Below the pieces are notes generated by a model. That model was not told where the DNA came from, did not search any database, and saw only the letters and a program-made list of their open reading frames with translations. Positions 23,493 to 32,553 of a DNA stretch of 52,184 nt are shown in pieces. Source of the stretch: Gp6-AA40 sp036802945 (GTDB lineage Bacteria > Acidobacteriota > Vicinamibacteria > Vicinamibacterales > UBA2999); assembly GCA_036802945.1 (NCBI GenBank), contig DAIRVG010000024.1:1-52184 (forward strand). The letters are read 5' to 3'. Each line of letters begins with the position of its first letter. Position 1 is the first letter of the stretch. Position numbers and translations under genes: made by a program.

Positions 23493-26026
23493 TCAATTCG
23501 TGGCCACCGGCGCACGCATCAGAAACGCGGGACTTTTCACAATCCCAATGACAAGCGACGACCACCGGTAGTCACTGGCAGCCGCATCGCGAACAATCTG
23601 GCGAACGGCGGGCCGATCGTAGTACTCGAGGCGACGGCCAAGCGCATACGCCAGGAGCTTCGCTGTCACCGTTGCCGGAAATTGTCCCGGCTCCTCGAGC
23701 AGCAGGGCACGCAGCCCCGAAAGCCCCTGCACCGTGGCGCCGCTCACCACGTCGCCACTCGCATCGACAGGCTTGCCCGACTCGTCTGTCGTCCGCCATC
23801 CGCCGATCGCGTCGAAGTTCTCGAGGGCGAACCCAAGGGGATCGATCGCCGCATGACACGTCGCGCACACCGCGTTGGTGCGATGCTGCGCCAGCCGTTC
23901 GCGAATCGCCGGCGGCAATGCGCCCCCTTTGGGCTCCTCCAGCGTCGTGTTCACGCCGGGCGGCGGCGGTGGCGGCGGCGCTCCAAACATGTTGTCGAGC
24001 AGCCATTTGCCGCGAAGCACCGGCGAGGTCCTGTTCGGATATGAGGTCGTCGCGAGGATCGATCCGTTGCCGAGCAATCCGCCGCGCCGATCGAGGTTCG
24101 GCAGCGTCACGCGCCGGAAGCGGCTGCCGTAAATCCCCGCAATCCCGTAATGACGCGCGAGCCGTTCGTTGACGAACGTGTAGTTGGCGCGCAAGAGATC
24201 AAGCACGCTGCGATCCTCGCCGAGCGTGCTCGTCAGAAACAGCCTCGTCTCTTCTTCGAAGGCCTGGAGCAGACTCTCGTCGAAGTCCGGATAGACATCC
24301 GGATCAACGATGACCTCACGGACCCGGCGCAGGTTCAGCCACTGAGCAGCAAAGTTGTCGACGAGCGCACGCGTCGCGCGCGGGTCGGCCAGCATGCGCC
24401 GCACCTGCTGCTCGAGAAACGCCGGCTTCGACAGCTGCCCGCGCTCGGCGGCATCGAGAAGTCGCTCGTCGGGAATGCTGTTCCACAGGAAGAAGGACAG
24501 GCGCGACGCGAGCTCGAGATCGGGCAGCGGGGATGCTTGCCTCGCCGNNNNNNNNNNNNNNNNNNNNNNNNNNNNNNNNNNNNNNNNNNNNNNNNNNNNN
24601 NNNNNNNNNNNNNNNNNNNNNNNNNNNNNNNNNNNNNNNNNNNNNNNAGCGCGAACTGAATCCCGGCGTCAAAGCTGCCGCCTTCGCTTCGTCCCTGCGA
24701 GAAGAATTGAAGCAGCGTCTGCACGTCGGACGAGGCAGCCGGCCGCCGATACGCAAGACGCGCGATCTTCGTGAGGATCTTCGCGGCGCAGTCGCGCTCC
24801 TCCGAAGTGCGGCGCGGTTCGCAGACGAAAATCGCCCGGCGGCTCGGCGTGTCTTTCGCGGACCCGGGACCGGAGTACGGGCCTGCCACGGAAACGGCGC
24901 CGACGCTCGCGTATCCCATGTAGATCTGATCGTTGGTCAGGACCCTGCCGCGCTGCAGCGGCTGCGGAAGGCCTTCGGGCTCCCACATCTGCCTGACGAA
25001 CGAGACACCGATGAGGCGCGGCCCGGCCTTGACCTGCATGCGCACCTCGAGCCCGGCGTCCGCATCGGCCTGCATGTATTTTTCCCACTCGGGATCGCCG
25101 GCAAATCCCGGCTCACCATCGCCGGCGTAACTGGCCGCCGCGGGTCTGCCCTTCCCTTCCCCTCCAACGGTGAACCGCTTGACCAGCGCGCCATCGAGGC
25201 GGACGTCGAGCTGTTGCGGCCAGCCCATGCCCATGACGTAGTCCTGATACTGCCGTCGCAGGCGCACCTTGATCGCATACTCGCCATCAACCGGAAAGTC
25301 ATAGCGAATCGCCATGCCGCCGCGCGATCCAAACGGCAGGTCTTCGCTCTGCTGATCTTCCTGGACGACATGCAGCGGAATCTCGTATCGATCGACTGCC
25401 GGAACCGCGGGCGGCAGGCCAACGGCGAGCCGCGTGACCTGGCGACCGACCGAGAGATACCGTTCGAGGTGCGCCGTTGAAATCGACAGGACATCCGCGA
25501 AGTTGTCGAAGCTGCCGTCCGCCGTCTCGTCTCCCGGCAACTTCGTCGTCACATCGATATCGAGCGCGAACAGATCGCGAATCGCGTTGTTGTATTCGAC
25601 GCGATTGAGGCGATGGACCGCGCCGATCCTGCCGGGGTTCGGGTTCGCCGCCCATGCGCGATCGATCGCTGTCTCGAGCGAGGTGGCAATCGCGTGATAG
25701 GTGGCCGCATCGGGCCGCGGCCTCCCTGCCGGCGGCATCGACTTCGCGCGCAGCTTTGCGATGACGCGCTCCCAGATGTCGGCGTGAGCAGCCGCATTGG
25801 CGACATCAATGCCTTCGAGCACAAGGCCGGCGGTACGAAGTCGCTCACTGTGGCAGGTGACGCAGTACTTGCCGAGCACCGCCTGGATGTCAGGCCCCTC
25901 GACTCGCGGCTCGGCCTGAGGGGAGAGCCGCTCGCTCGGGGCAGGCGCAGACGTCTGAACGCTGGACAACGCAACGGCCATCCAGCTACCGATGACGAGC
26001 GCGAAGACCGCGGGACGGCCCTTCAT
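23493..26026 (-). CDS. DUF1587-DUF1592-DUF1588-DUF1585 cytochrome-like protein, split by gap
   Basis: One gene interrupted by the 100-N gap at 24548-24647. It starts at the ATG at 26026 with a Sec signal (MKGRPAVFALVIGSW). The N-terminal part has a heme c motif CVTCH (55-59) and the DUF1587 motif LNRVEYNNAIRDLFALDIDV. A DUF1595-like segment ends at the gap (LAYRRP, then SFDAGIQFA). After the gap the frame resumes with LASRLSFFLWNSIPDERLL (DUF1592), then VCATCHAAIDPLGFALENF (DUF1588, second CxxCH) and LLAYALGRRLEYYDRPAVRQ (DUF1585). The spans on either side of the N run are not in one frame, so the true gap is not exactly 100 bp. Likely a periplasmic redox protein; partner of the DUF1552 gene. 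Confidence 0.88.
24548..24647. other. Assembly gap (100 N)
   Basis: A run of exactly 100 N inside the DUF1592 gene. Flanking protein segments (SFDAGIQFA and LASRLSFFLW) belong to the same gene, so the join is correct. By comparison with the usual spacing of these motifs only a few tens of residues are missing. Confidence 0.98.
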
Positions 26027-26097
26027 TTCATGTGCGCGCGTACGTATGCGGGTGAATTGTGCCCGATATGCTGGCCCGGAGTAAATGGCAGAAAAGC

Positions 26098-26187
26098 AAC
26101 CACGAAGAGCACGAAAGCCTCGAAGGACACGAAAAACACGAGAGTTTTTCTTTGTGGACCTTCGTGTCATTCGTGGTCTTCGTGGTT
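26098..26187. repeat. Dispersed hairpin element, family B
   Basis: Starts aaccacgaagagcacgaaag and ends cattcgtggtcttcgtggtt, with the two halves complementary. Its right edge lies one base from the TGA of the kinase gene (26189-26191), and it separates the kinase from the DUF1592 gene start. It could end kinase transcription or stabilise its mRNA. Confidence 0.75.
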
Positions 26188-26188
26188 A

Positions 26189-29100
26189 TCACCTTCCGTT
26201 CATCGGCACACGCTGCTTCAGCTCCTCGAACCAGTTGAGCACAACCACCATGCTGGCCGGCGTCGCGGTGGGATCGCCGGCTGCGCTGTCCTTCAACATG
26301 AGGAACCGCTGGCCGTCGGGCGATACGTCGTACTGGCGGGGGGGAAATGGTGTTGAGTATTTGGCGTCGAACACCTTCGCCGGCTTGCCCGCGCTGAACG
26401 TCGATCCGGACGTCTGGATCGGCACGGCGGTGAGCGTGCGCGAGGCATCGAGGTAGAACAGCTCGCGACCACTCCGCGCCCATGCGGGACGCGTACCACC
26501 CGCCATCGAGACTTGCCAACGGCCGCCGTCCACCTGCGGGAACGGCCGCACGTAGACCTCGTTGCGCCCCGATTCATTCGATTGGTACGCGAGGTAGCGG
26601 CCGTCGGGCGAGGGCTCCGCCCACGCTCCGTCGAACAAGGTCCTGGTGGATGGCTCCACACGCGACGAACTCGCACCGGCCGATGGGCCGGGCCGCGGTT
26701 GGCTCGCGGACCTTGCCAGTGGAAACAGGAGGATACGCTCGGCATTGGACACGTTCTGGAAGCCGACGACGAGTGTCCCGTCCGGCATGACGGACGATGG
26801 GTACTGCGGGCTCGCCGTCGTCGTCAGCCGGTCTACCGTACCGGTGCCGTCGGCGGCTTGGCTGTACAGATTCACCACGCCCGAGCGATCCGATGTGAAG
26901 ACGATCCGCCGTCCATCGGGTGTCCAGACCGGCATTCCCTCGTAGCTGGGAGCAAAGGTCAAACGTCTCAGCGTCTCCCGTGCGAGATCCCAGGTCCACA
27001 GGTCGCCATTTCCCTCATCGGAGATGCCGACCACCAGACGCGTACCGTCGGGCGATACGCGCGGGGCTGCGTAGGCATGCGGCGGCGCCTTGATCGGTTC
27101 CTCGTTCCCCTTCCTGTCAACCCACACAAGCGATCGCGGCGCGCTCTGCACGCTCACGCCACCGAGCATGTAAAAGAGCGTGCCCTGCCGCGACACGGCG
27201 AAGTTGGCGGCGCCGTTCGGCTTGATCATCACACGCTCGACCACCGTCACCGGATCGCCGAGCACTTCGAGCCGTACGGGATCGAAGCGTACGGCACGCA
27301 GCGCTCCGGCCACTGCGTAGATCAAGTACCCGGCCTGTCCTGTGCCGGCTGAGGGATCGACGTACTCGGCCTGGCCGCCGCCTCGGACCAGCGTCTTGCG
27401 CTGGCCGGTCCTCAGATCGAGAACGGCCACCTGCGCGTTGTTCGCCTGGCCCGCATCCGTAATCGTGAAAAGCACGCCGCGACCACCCGGCAACATCGAT
27501 GGGAACGCATGATCGCTCTCGCGCTGCGCCGCGTCAGGCGTCGTCAGGACCGTCGGCTCGCCACCGTCGGCCGACACGCCCCACAGCCCCGTGCTCGGGT
27601 CGTTGGTGGCGAACACAATCGCATTGTCATCGCCCCAGCTCGCCCCGAGCGACGTCCCCGTGACCGGGCCGAGCGTGATGACCGGGCCACCGGTGATCGA
27701 CACCTTCTTAATCCCGGTGGTCGTGAAGAACCCGAGCCATCGGCTGTCGGGGGAAAAGAACACCCCGAGTGCGCCGATGTCTGGGAGCTCCCGGGCGTCG
27801 AGCTGATCTATCGCCCGCACCATCAACTGGGCGCCGACGTTCGGAGTCCCGCCGGCGCGGTACACGAGGTGCCGGCCGTCTGGTGAGATGGCGAGGTCGC
27901 GATCGAACCTCGACACATTCAGCGGCTCAGCGGGCGACGGCACGATCGCGAAGCGTGATGGCAGTTCGGGCGCCGGCGGTCCGGGCCACATCAGGGCCCA
28001 CACGACGAGCGCGGCGATCACCGCGACGCCGGACAGCGCCGCGATCGCCACCGTGACGCGACGGGATGGCGTCGCCGTGAGTGCGAGCGTCTCGGCGGCC
28101 GAAGACGCGATCGCGTCGTCGATCTCCAGTCGAGCACCGGCCGCCGAATCTAGGCGTCCCTTGCGATCTTTTTCCAAACACCGGCGTAGTAATCTGCGAA
28201 TCGGTACAGGCGTGTCGGCCGGCAGGATCGTGTGGTCCGGCTGGCGTTCGAGAATAGCGGCGAGGGTGTCGGAGATGGTGTCGCGGACGAACGGCGGGCG
28301 GCCCGTGAGCATTTCGTAGAGCACGCAACCAAACGACCAGATGTCCGTCCGCCTGTCCAGCGACTTGCAACGCGCCTGTTCGGGGCTCATGTACGCCGGC
28401 GTGCCGAGGATGGTCCGCTCGCCGATGTCAGTCGCGGTCAGCCTCGGTGACCGTGAGGGATCAGGTTGTGGGGCGCCGTCATGCACCTTCGCCAGCCCGA
28501 AGTCGAGCACCTTGACCACCCCATTGGGGTCGATCTTGATGTTGGCCGGCTTGATGTCGCGATGAATGATTCCCTTGTCGTGCGCCGCTTCCAGCGCTTC
28601 GGCAATTTGACGCGCGATGGGCAAGGCCTCTTGCAGCGGAATCGGCCCGAGTGCGATTCGATCTGCAAGGGTAGGCCCATCGACCAGCTCCAGCACCAGT
28701 ACCTGCGCGCCGGTCGATTCTTCGAGGCCGTAGATGGCGGCAATGTTCGGGTGATTGAGCGTGGCAAGAAGCTGCGCTTCGCGCGTGAACCGCGCCAGCC
28801 GCTCGGGATCGCGTGCGAACGGCTCGGGCAACACCTTCAGAGCGACGTCGCGATGCAGCTTCGTGTCGCGCGCACGGTACACCTCGCCCATGGCGCCCGC
28901 ACCGAGCGGGGCGACGATGTCGTAGGGACCTACGCAACGACCCGCAGTGAGGACCGGGGAAGGCAACGTGTGGTCCATCGACGCCTGGGCGGCAGCGAGA
29001 TGATCGCCCAGAACAGACTCACTGACGACGGGCAGCTGATCGAGGAAGCTGACGTCGGCGGTGTCCGCCGTTAACAGCGACTCGACTTCGAGACGCAATG

Positions 29101-29209
29101 CACCATCGTCACCAGTCTCGGCGGCCAGAAAGGCGTCGCGCGCTTCGATTGGCCGGTCCACAGCGGCCTGAAACAGCGCCTTCACGCGCGGCCATCGCTC
29201 CTCCGTCAC
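26189..29209 (-). CDS. Ser/Thr protein kinase with C-terminal TolB-like propeller (pair 1)
   Basis: About 1006 residues from the GTG at 29209, chosen because it overlaps the TGA of the sigma-factor gene (GTGA) and because the second pair in the window has the same arrangement. An N-terminal helical region is followed by a complete kinase: glycine loop GAGAMGEVY (103-111), Lys125 (VALKVL), HRDIKPANI with Asp218, DFG at 236-238 and APE-like SPEQ. One transmembrane helix lies at about 386-408 (VAIAALSGVAVIAALVVWAL). The rest is a TolB/WD40-like propeller (WTPDGRRIVFTSDRSG) outside the membrane, ending in VVVLNWFEELKQ. It probably phosphorylates the co-encoded sigma factor in response to an external signal. 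Confidence 0.9.
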   Translation of the reverse strand: MTEERWPRVKALFQAAVDRPIEARDAFLAAETGDDGALRLEVESLLTADTADVSFLDQLPVVSESVLGDHLAAAQASMDHTLPSPVLTAGRCVGPYDIVAPLGAGAMGEVYRARDTKLHRDVALKVLPEPFARDPERLARFTREAQLLATLNHPNIAAIYGLEESTGAQVLVLELVDGPTLADRIALGPIPLQEALPIARQIAEALEAAHDKGIIHRDIKPANIKIDPNGVVKVLDFGLAKVHDGAPQPDPSRSPRLTATDIGERTILGTPAYMSPEQARCKSLDRRTDIWSFGCVLYEMLTGRPPFVRDTISDTLAAILERQPDHTILPADTPVPIRRLLRRCLEKDRKGRLDSAAGARLEIDDAIASSAAETLALTATPSRRVTVAIAALSGVAVIAALVVWALMWPGPPAPELPSRFAIVPSPAEPLNVSRFDRDLAISPDGRHLVYRAGGTPNVGAQLMVRAIDQLDARELPDIGALGVFFSPDSRWLGFFTTTGIKKVSITGGPVITLGPVTGTSLGASWGDDNAIVFATNDPSTGLWGVSADGGEPTVLTTPDAAQRESDHAFPSMLPGGRGVLFTITDAGQANNAQVAVLDLRTGQRKTLVRGGGQAEYVDPSAGTGQAGYLIYAVAGALRAVRFDPVRLEVLGDPVTVVERVMIKPNGAANFAVSRQGTLFYMLGGVSVQSAPRSLVWVDRKGNEEPIKAPPHAYAAPRVSPDGTRLVVGISDEGNGDLWTWDLARETLRRLTFAPSYEGMPVWTPDGRRIVFTSDRSGVVNLYSQAADGTGTVDRLTTTASPQYPSSVMPDGTLVVGFQNVSNAERILLFPLARSASQPRPGPSAGASSSRVEPSTRTLFDGAWAEPSPDGRYLAYQSNESGRNEVYVRPFPQVDGGRWQVSMAGGTRPAWARSGRELFYLDASRTLTAVPIQTSGSTFSAGKPAKVFDAKYSTPFPPRQYDVSPDGQRFLMLKDSAAGDPTATPASMVVVLNWFEELKQRVPMNGR

Positions 29210-29787
29210 GGGCGACCTTCGGGGGCCAGTTCGCGATTGAGCCACGCCTTCGCGGTGCGCCAGTCGCGCTTGACGGTCGACGTCGACACGCTGAGGACAA
29301 GTGCCGCCTCCTCGATCGTGAGACCACCAAACGCACGAAGCTCGACAATGGAGGCCAGTTCAGAGTCGACCTTTTCCAAGCGATCGAGCGCCTGATTTAA
29401 CGCAAGGACGGGTATGGCGTTTGACGCTGCGACGTCTTTGGCCTCATCGATTGAGACACAGCGAACACCGTCGCCCCGTTTGATCGCGCCGTGACGACGA
29501 GCGTGATCGACCAGGATCCGGCGCATGACCTTCGCGGCAACACCAAAGAAATGCGCTCGATTCTGCCAATCGCCCTGGCGTTGGTCGACGAGCCGGATGT
29601 ACGCCTCATGAACCAGAGCCGTCGGCTGCAAGGTGTGGTCGGAACGCTCGCTGCGAAGCTGACGCGCGGCAACGCGCCGGAGCTCCGCATAGACGAGTGG
29701 CAGCAACTGACTAAGAGCAGTCCGGTTGCCCCGACTCCAGTCGCCGAGCAGCGCCGTGACGTCGGGAGGCGACACCATTGATGCCAT
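29206..29787 (-). CDS. ECF-type RNA polymerase sigma factor (TIGR02999-like, pair 1)
   Basis: 193 residues from the ATG at 29787; a second ATG at 29778 is equally possible. Region 2 reads LLPLVYAELRRVAARQL, then LVHEAYIRLVD and AHFFGVAAKVMRRILVDHAR. Region 4 is the helix-turn-helix FGGLTIEEAALVLSVSTST, VKRDWRTAKAWL. This is the ECF branch abundant in Acidobacteriota and Planctomycetota, where no anti-sigma factor is present and a Ser/Thr kinase gene follows. Here the kinase overlaps the stop by GTGA. Regulation by phosphorylation is established for some such pairs (EcfP/PknT in Vibrio) and inferred here. Confidence 0.9.
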   Translation of the reverse strand: MASMVSPPDVTALLGDWSRGNRTALSQLLPLVYAELRRVAARQLRSERSDHTLQPTALVHEAYIRLVDQRQGDWQNRAHFFGVAAKVMRRILVDHARRHGAIKRGDGVRCVSIDEAKDVAASNAIPVLALNQALDRLEKVDSELASIVELRAFGGLTIEEAALVLSVSTSTVKRDWRTAKAWLNRELAPEGRP

Positions 29788-29975
29788 CAATTAGCGGAAT
29801 AGGGGGCACAGCATAGCACCGGGAGGACTGGATCAAGGCCTTTGTCCCGTTGACCCGTTATGGACGCTGCTTGCGCGATCTCCATACAGGCGGCGCTCTC
29901 AAAGGCTTCATGCACGGAGCCCCAGCAGCACCCCACCCCAATCAGACGATCAGCAGGAAAGGAACGGAAACGACA

Positions 29976-30455
29976 ATGAAATTCAAGACCATGACCACAA
30001 TCGCCTTCGCCCTCGTGCCAGTTGCGGGCATCGTAGTCCTGACGCTCGCACTGGGCACGGGAGTGGTTTCAGTATCGGCGTCCTCCGGGCGAACCAGACA
30101 GCTGCACGTGACGAAGGAGTGCTCGCAGAACAACGGCCTTGCCGGTGACTTCTGTACGATCACATCGTCAAACGTCCTGGGGATCATGAAAGGCTCGCGT
30201 GTTTACTATGACCAGGCGGCTAATATTCCGACGGGGCTGCTGGACAGCAACGTCGTCCTCGACTCTGGGAACGGAAACAGGGCGGTCGGCCGCTGCACAC
30301 TCGATTTTGCGACCGGTCTCGGACTGTGCACGTTCTCGGACGGCACGGGAAATCTTGCCGGGTTCCATGCCCGTGTCAACGTCGACTGCAGGTCGGGATG
30401 CCGCTGGGACGGACCGTACGGCTTCGCGGATCTCAATAGAGACGATGATGATTGA
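29976..30455 (+). CDS. Small secreted protein with six cysteines, function unknown
   Basis: 159 residues from the ATG at 29976, chosen because it begins a clear signal peptide (TIAFALVPVAGIVVLTLALG). The mature part is beta-rich with the blocks CTITSSNVLGIMKGSRVYYD, NIPTGLLDSNVVLDSGNGNR and CTLDFATGLGLCTFSDGTGN. The alternating pattern looks like an allene-oxide-cyclase or calycin-like barrel (inference only). Cys at 49, 60, 107, 118, 138 and 142 could make three disulfides. It ends in an acidic DDDD tail. Stands alone, divergent from sigma/kinase pair 1 and followed by a family B hairpin. Confidence 0.7.
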   Translation: MKFKTMTTIAFALVPVAGIVVLTLALGTGVVSVSASSGRTRQLHVTKECSQNNGLAGDFCTITSSNVLGIMKGSRVYYDQAANIPTGLLDSNVVLDSGNGNRAVGRCTLDFATGLGLCTFSDGTGNLAGFHARVNVDCRSGCRWDGPYGFADLNRDDDD

Positions 30456-30954
30456 GCACCATCCTCGCTAGAGAAGAGCAACCACGAAGAACACGAACAG
30501 CTCGAAGGACACGAAAAACACGACAAATCTTGTTCGTGATCCGCGCGTGATTCGTGATCTTCGTGGTAGTGGCAGCGTCCGTCAGAGCGGGCGTGTCGGG
30601 CAGCGACCGACTGCGACGCACGCCGACACATGAGCCATGAAATCGAAGCGCCGCGATTCACCCGCGCGTCTTCCCGTCAGCGCGTTCGGATGGCGTGAAT
30701 TAGCTCGGACGTTTCGTGCCGCGCGAAAGATGTCGCCCCGAGTCAGCGGCTAGACGCGCGGGGAGCGCCAGCGTACGAGCGGCGTGAGATTTCCGGCGTG
30801 CTGTCGCCGGAGGTCGCTGTCCGACACGCCTGCTTCTGACGGACATCAACGTGAGGCCGTGAACGAAGTTACCCCCGGGTGGATACGTGCAATAATCCGG
30901 CGCGAAACGATCAAACCACGAAGAACACGCGCACTCTCGCGGAGGAGGTTCACC
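30456..30954. other. Intergenic region without a recognisable gene
   Basis: Holds a full family B hairpin (30479-30567), a half copy (30913-30930, aaccacgaagaacacg) and a promoter-like TGCAATAATCCGG (30888-30900) for the next gene. Open frames here have no domain and no ribosome site. Confidence 0.6.
30479..30567. repeat. Dispersed hairpin element, family B
   Basis: Starts aaccacgaagaacacgaaca and ends gtgattcgtgatcttcgtgg; the arms are complementary around acgaaaaacacgacaaatc. It begins 24 bp after the stop of the secreted protein gene and may be its terminator. Confidence 0.72.
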
Positions 30955-32259
30955 ATGTGGACTCGAGCGAGGCAGATGCATCTGGCGTCGGTCGTTCTGG
31001 CGACCGCTCTTTGCAGTGTGGCGGCGATGGTGCTCGCATCGAGCGACTCCTCCGCCCAAGGCGCCGGACAGACCGCCGGCACTCCCCCACCGTTTCCAAC
31101 ACCGCCGAGCAGCTCGCCTGCCGGACCGCTCGCGTATTCGTGCGGTGTGCCACCAACGCCGCTGGAGCCCGGCGCCGCCCCGCAGCAGAAGATCTTTCCT
31201 GCAAGCCAGTATCCGGTGTCACTGCCGGCGAAGTCGCTGCTCGGCGCGCGGAACGATCTGCCCAATCCCTTTCAGCCGGGCGTCGATTTCGGTGAGCTGC
31301 CGACAGGCCGCAAGTGGGGATCCACAGCGAGCGTGACGACAGGGCTCGACAACACGATCTGGGTGATCGACCGGTGCGGCAATTCCGGCGCCGGCGGCAC
31401 GACGTGCGGCGGCCCGAGCGCGGGGGTCAATCCGATCTTTCAGTTCGATACCTCGGGGAAGCTCCTGAAGACGTTCGGCGCTGGGATGTTCGTGAGCCCG
31501 CACAAGCTGACGGCTGATGGCACCGGCAACCTCTGGGTCGCCGACAACGGCAGTCACCAGATCTTCAAGCTGGATCAGAACGGCAGCGTGTTGATGACGC
31601 TCGGAAAGAAAGGCGTCGCCGGACCGGGAACAGACGAATTCGATGCGCCAACTGAAGTGGCGGTCGCGTCAAACGGCGACATCTTCGTGGCCGACGGACA
31701 CACTGGCGGCGGCCTCGCGATCGGCAACGCGCGCGTGATGAAGTTCGACAAGAATGGAAAGTTCCTCAAGACGTGGGGCAGGAAAGGGATGGGGCCAGGC
31801 GAGTTCGATGTCCCGCACACGATTGCCATCGATTCCCGCGGACGCGTGTTCGTCGGCGATCGACAGAACAACCGCATTCAGATCTTCGATCAGGAAGGCA
31901 AGTTCATCGACCAGTGGTTCCAGTTCGGCCGCCCGAGCGGGATGTACATCGACAAGAGGACCGACACCCTCTACGTCGCCGACTCGGAATCGCGGGACGG
32001 CCGTACTAATACGGGACGCTTTGCGCTCGCGCAGACGGGGTACGCCTTCAACCCGGGTATCCGACGCGGCATCCGGATCGGCAGCGCGCGCGATGGCTCG
32101 GTGCGGTCGCTGATTCCCGATCCGTGTTCCTACCCCTATGCGTCCGGGTCAAGCATGGCGGAAGGCGTGAGCGTCGACGCGCAGGGGAACGTGTATGGCG
32201 CGGACTTCCTCATGGACGTGAGGAAATTCGTGCCCACGCGCGCGCGGCAAACGAATTGA
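30955..32259 (+). CDS. Secreted NHL-repeat propeller, paralogue of the gene at 13925
   Basis: 434 residues from the ATG at 30955 (ggaggagg at 30941-30948). Signal peptide ASVVLATALCSVAAMVLASS, then a Pro/Ser-rich linker (PPFPTPPSSSPAGPLAYSCG) absent from the paralogue. NHL blades include GNLWVADNGSHQIFKLD, NGDIFVADGHTGGG and GRVFVGDRQNNRIQIFD, and the C-terminal IRIGSARDGSV block is shared with the paralogue. The Cys pairs RCGNSGAGGTTCGG and the extra YAFNPGIRRG loop are specific to this copy. Substrate unknown. A promoter-like ATAATCCGG motif is shared with the paralogue. Confidence 0.87.
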   Translation: MWTRARQMHLASVVLATALCSVAAMVLASSDSSAQGAGQTAGTPPPFPTPPSSSPAGPLAYSCGVPPTPLEPGAAPQQKIFPASQYPVSLPAKSLLGARNDLPNPFQPGVDFGELPTGRKWGSTASVTTGLDNTIWVIDRCGNSGAGGTTCGGPSAGVNPIFQFDTSGKLLKTFGAGMFVSPHKLTADGTGNLWVADNGSHQIFKLDQNGSVLMTLGKKGVAGPGTDEFDAPTEVAVASNGDIFVADGHTGGGLAIGNARVMKFDKNGKFLKTWGRKGMGPGEFDVPHTIAIDSRGRVFVGDRQNNRIQIFDQEGKFIDQWFQFGRPSGMYIDKRTDTLYVADSESRDGRTNTGRFALAQTGYAFNPGIRRGIRIGSARDGSVRSLIPDPCSYPYASGSSMAEGVSVDAQGNVYGADFLMDVRKFVPTRARQTN

Positions 32260-32553
32260 GGAAGGATCGACCGCGAAGACCACGAAGATCTTTCAACCAC
32301 GAAGGTCACGACGGTCACGAAGAAACACTTCTCGGTCGGTTGCGCAGGACGCAGGCATTATGCTGACCGGCCTGTTCGAGCGGTCGCGCCGCTGCGTCGC
32401 TCATGAACACCAGATCGGCTGCGTGAGGCGGGTTATAGCCTGAATAGGTCGCGCCCACTCCTTCACCGATGAACGTCATTGAGGCAGTGCCGGCGGCATG
32501 GATCCTTCGGTGACCTGGACCGAATGAACAACCCGTGTCGTGAGAGGTACGCG
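32260..32553. other. Intergenic region with repeat half-copies
   Basis: Contains family B half arms (gaccacgaagatc at 32278 and aaccacgaaggtcacgac at 32296) and short GTTATAGC-like and GCATTATGC-like strings (near 32430 and 32354) that faintly resemble attC boxes. No gene seen. Confidence 0.5.
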
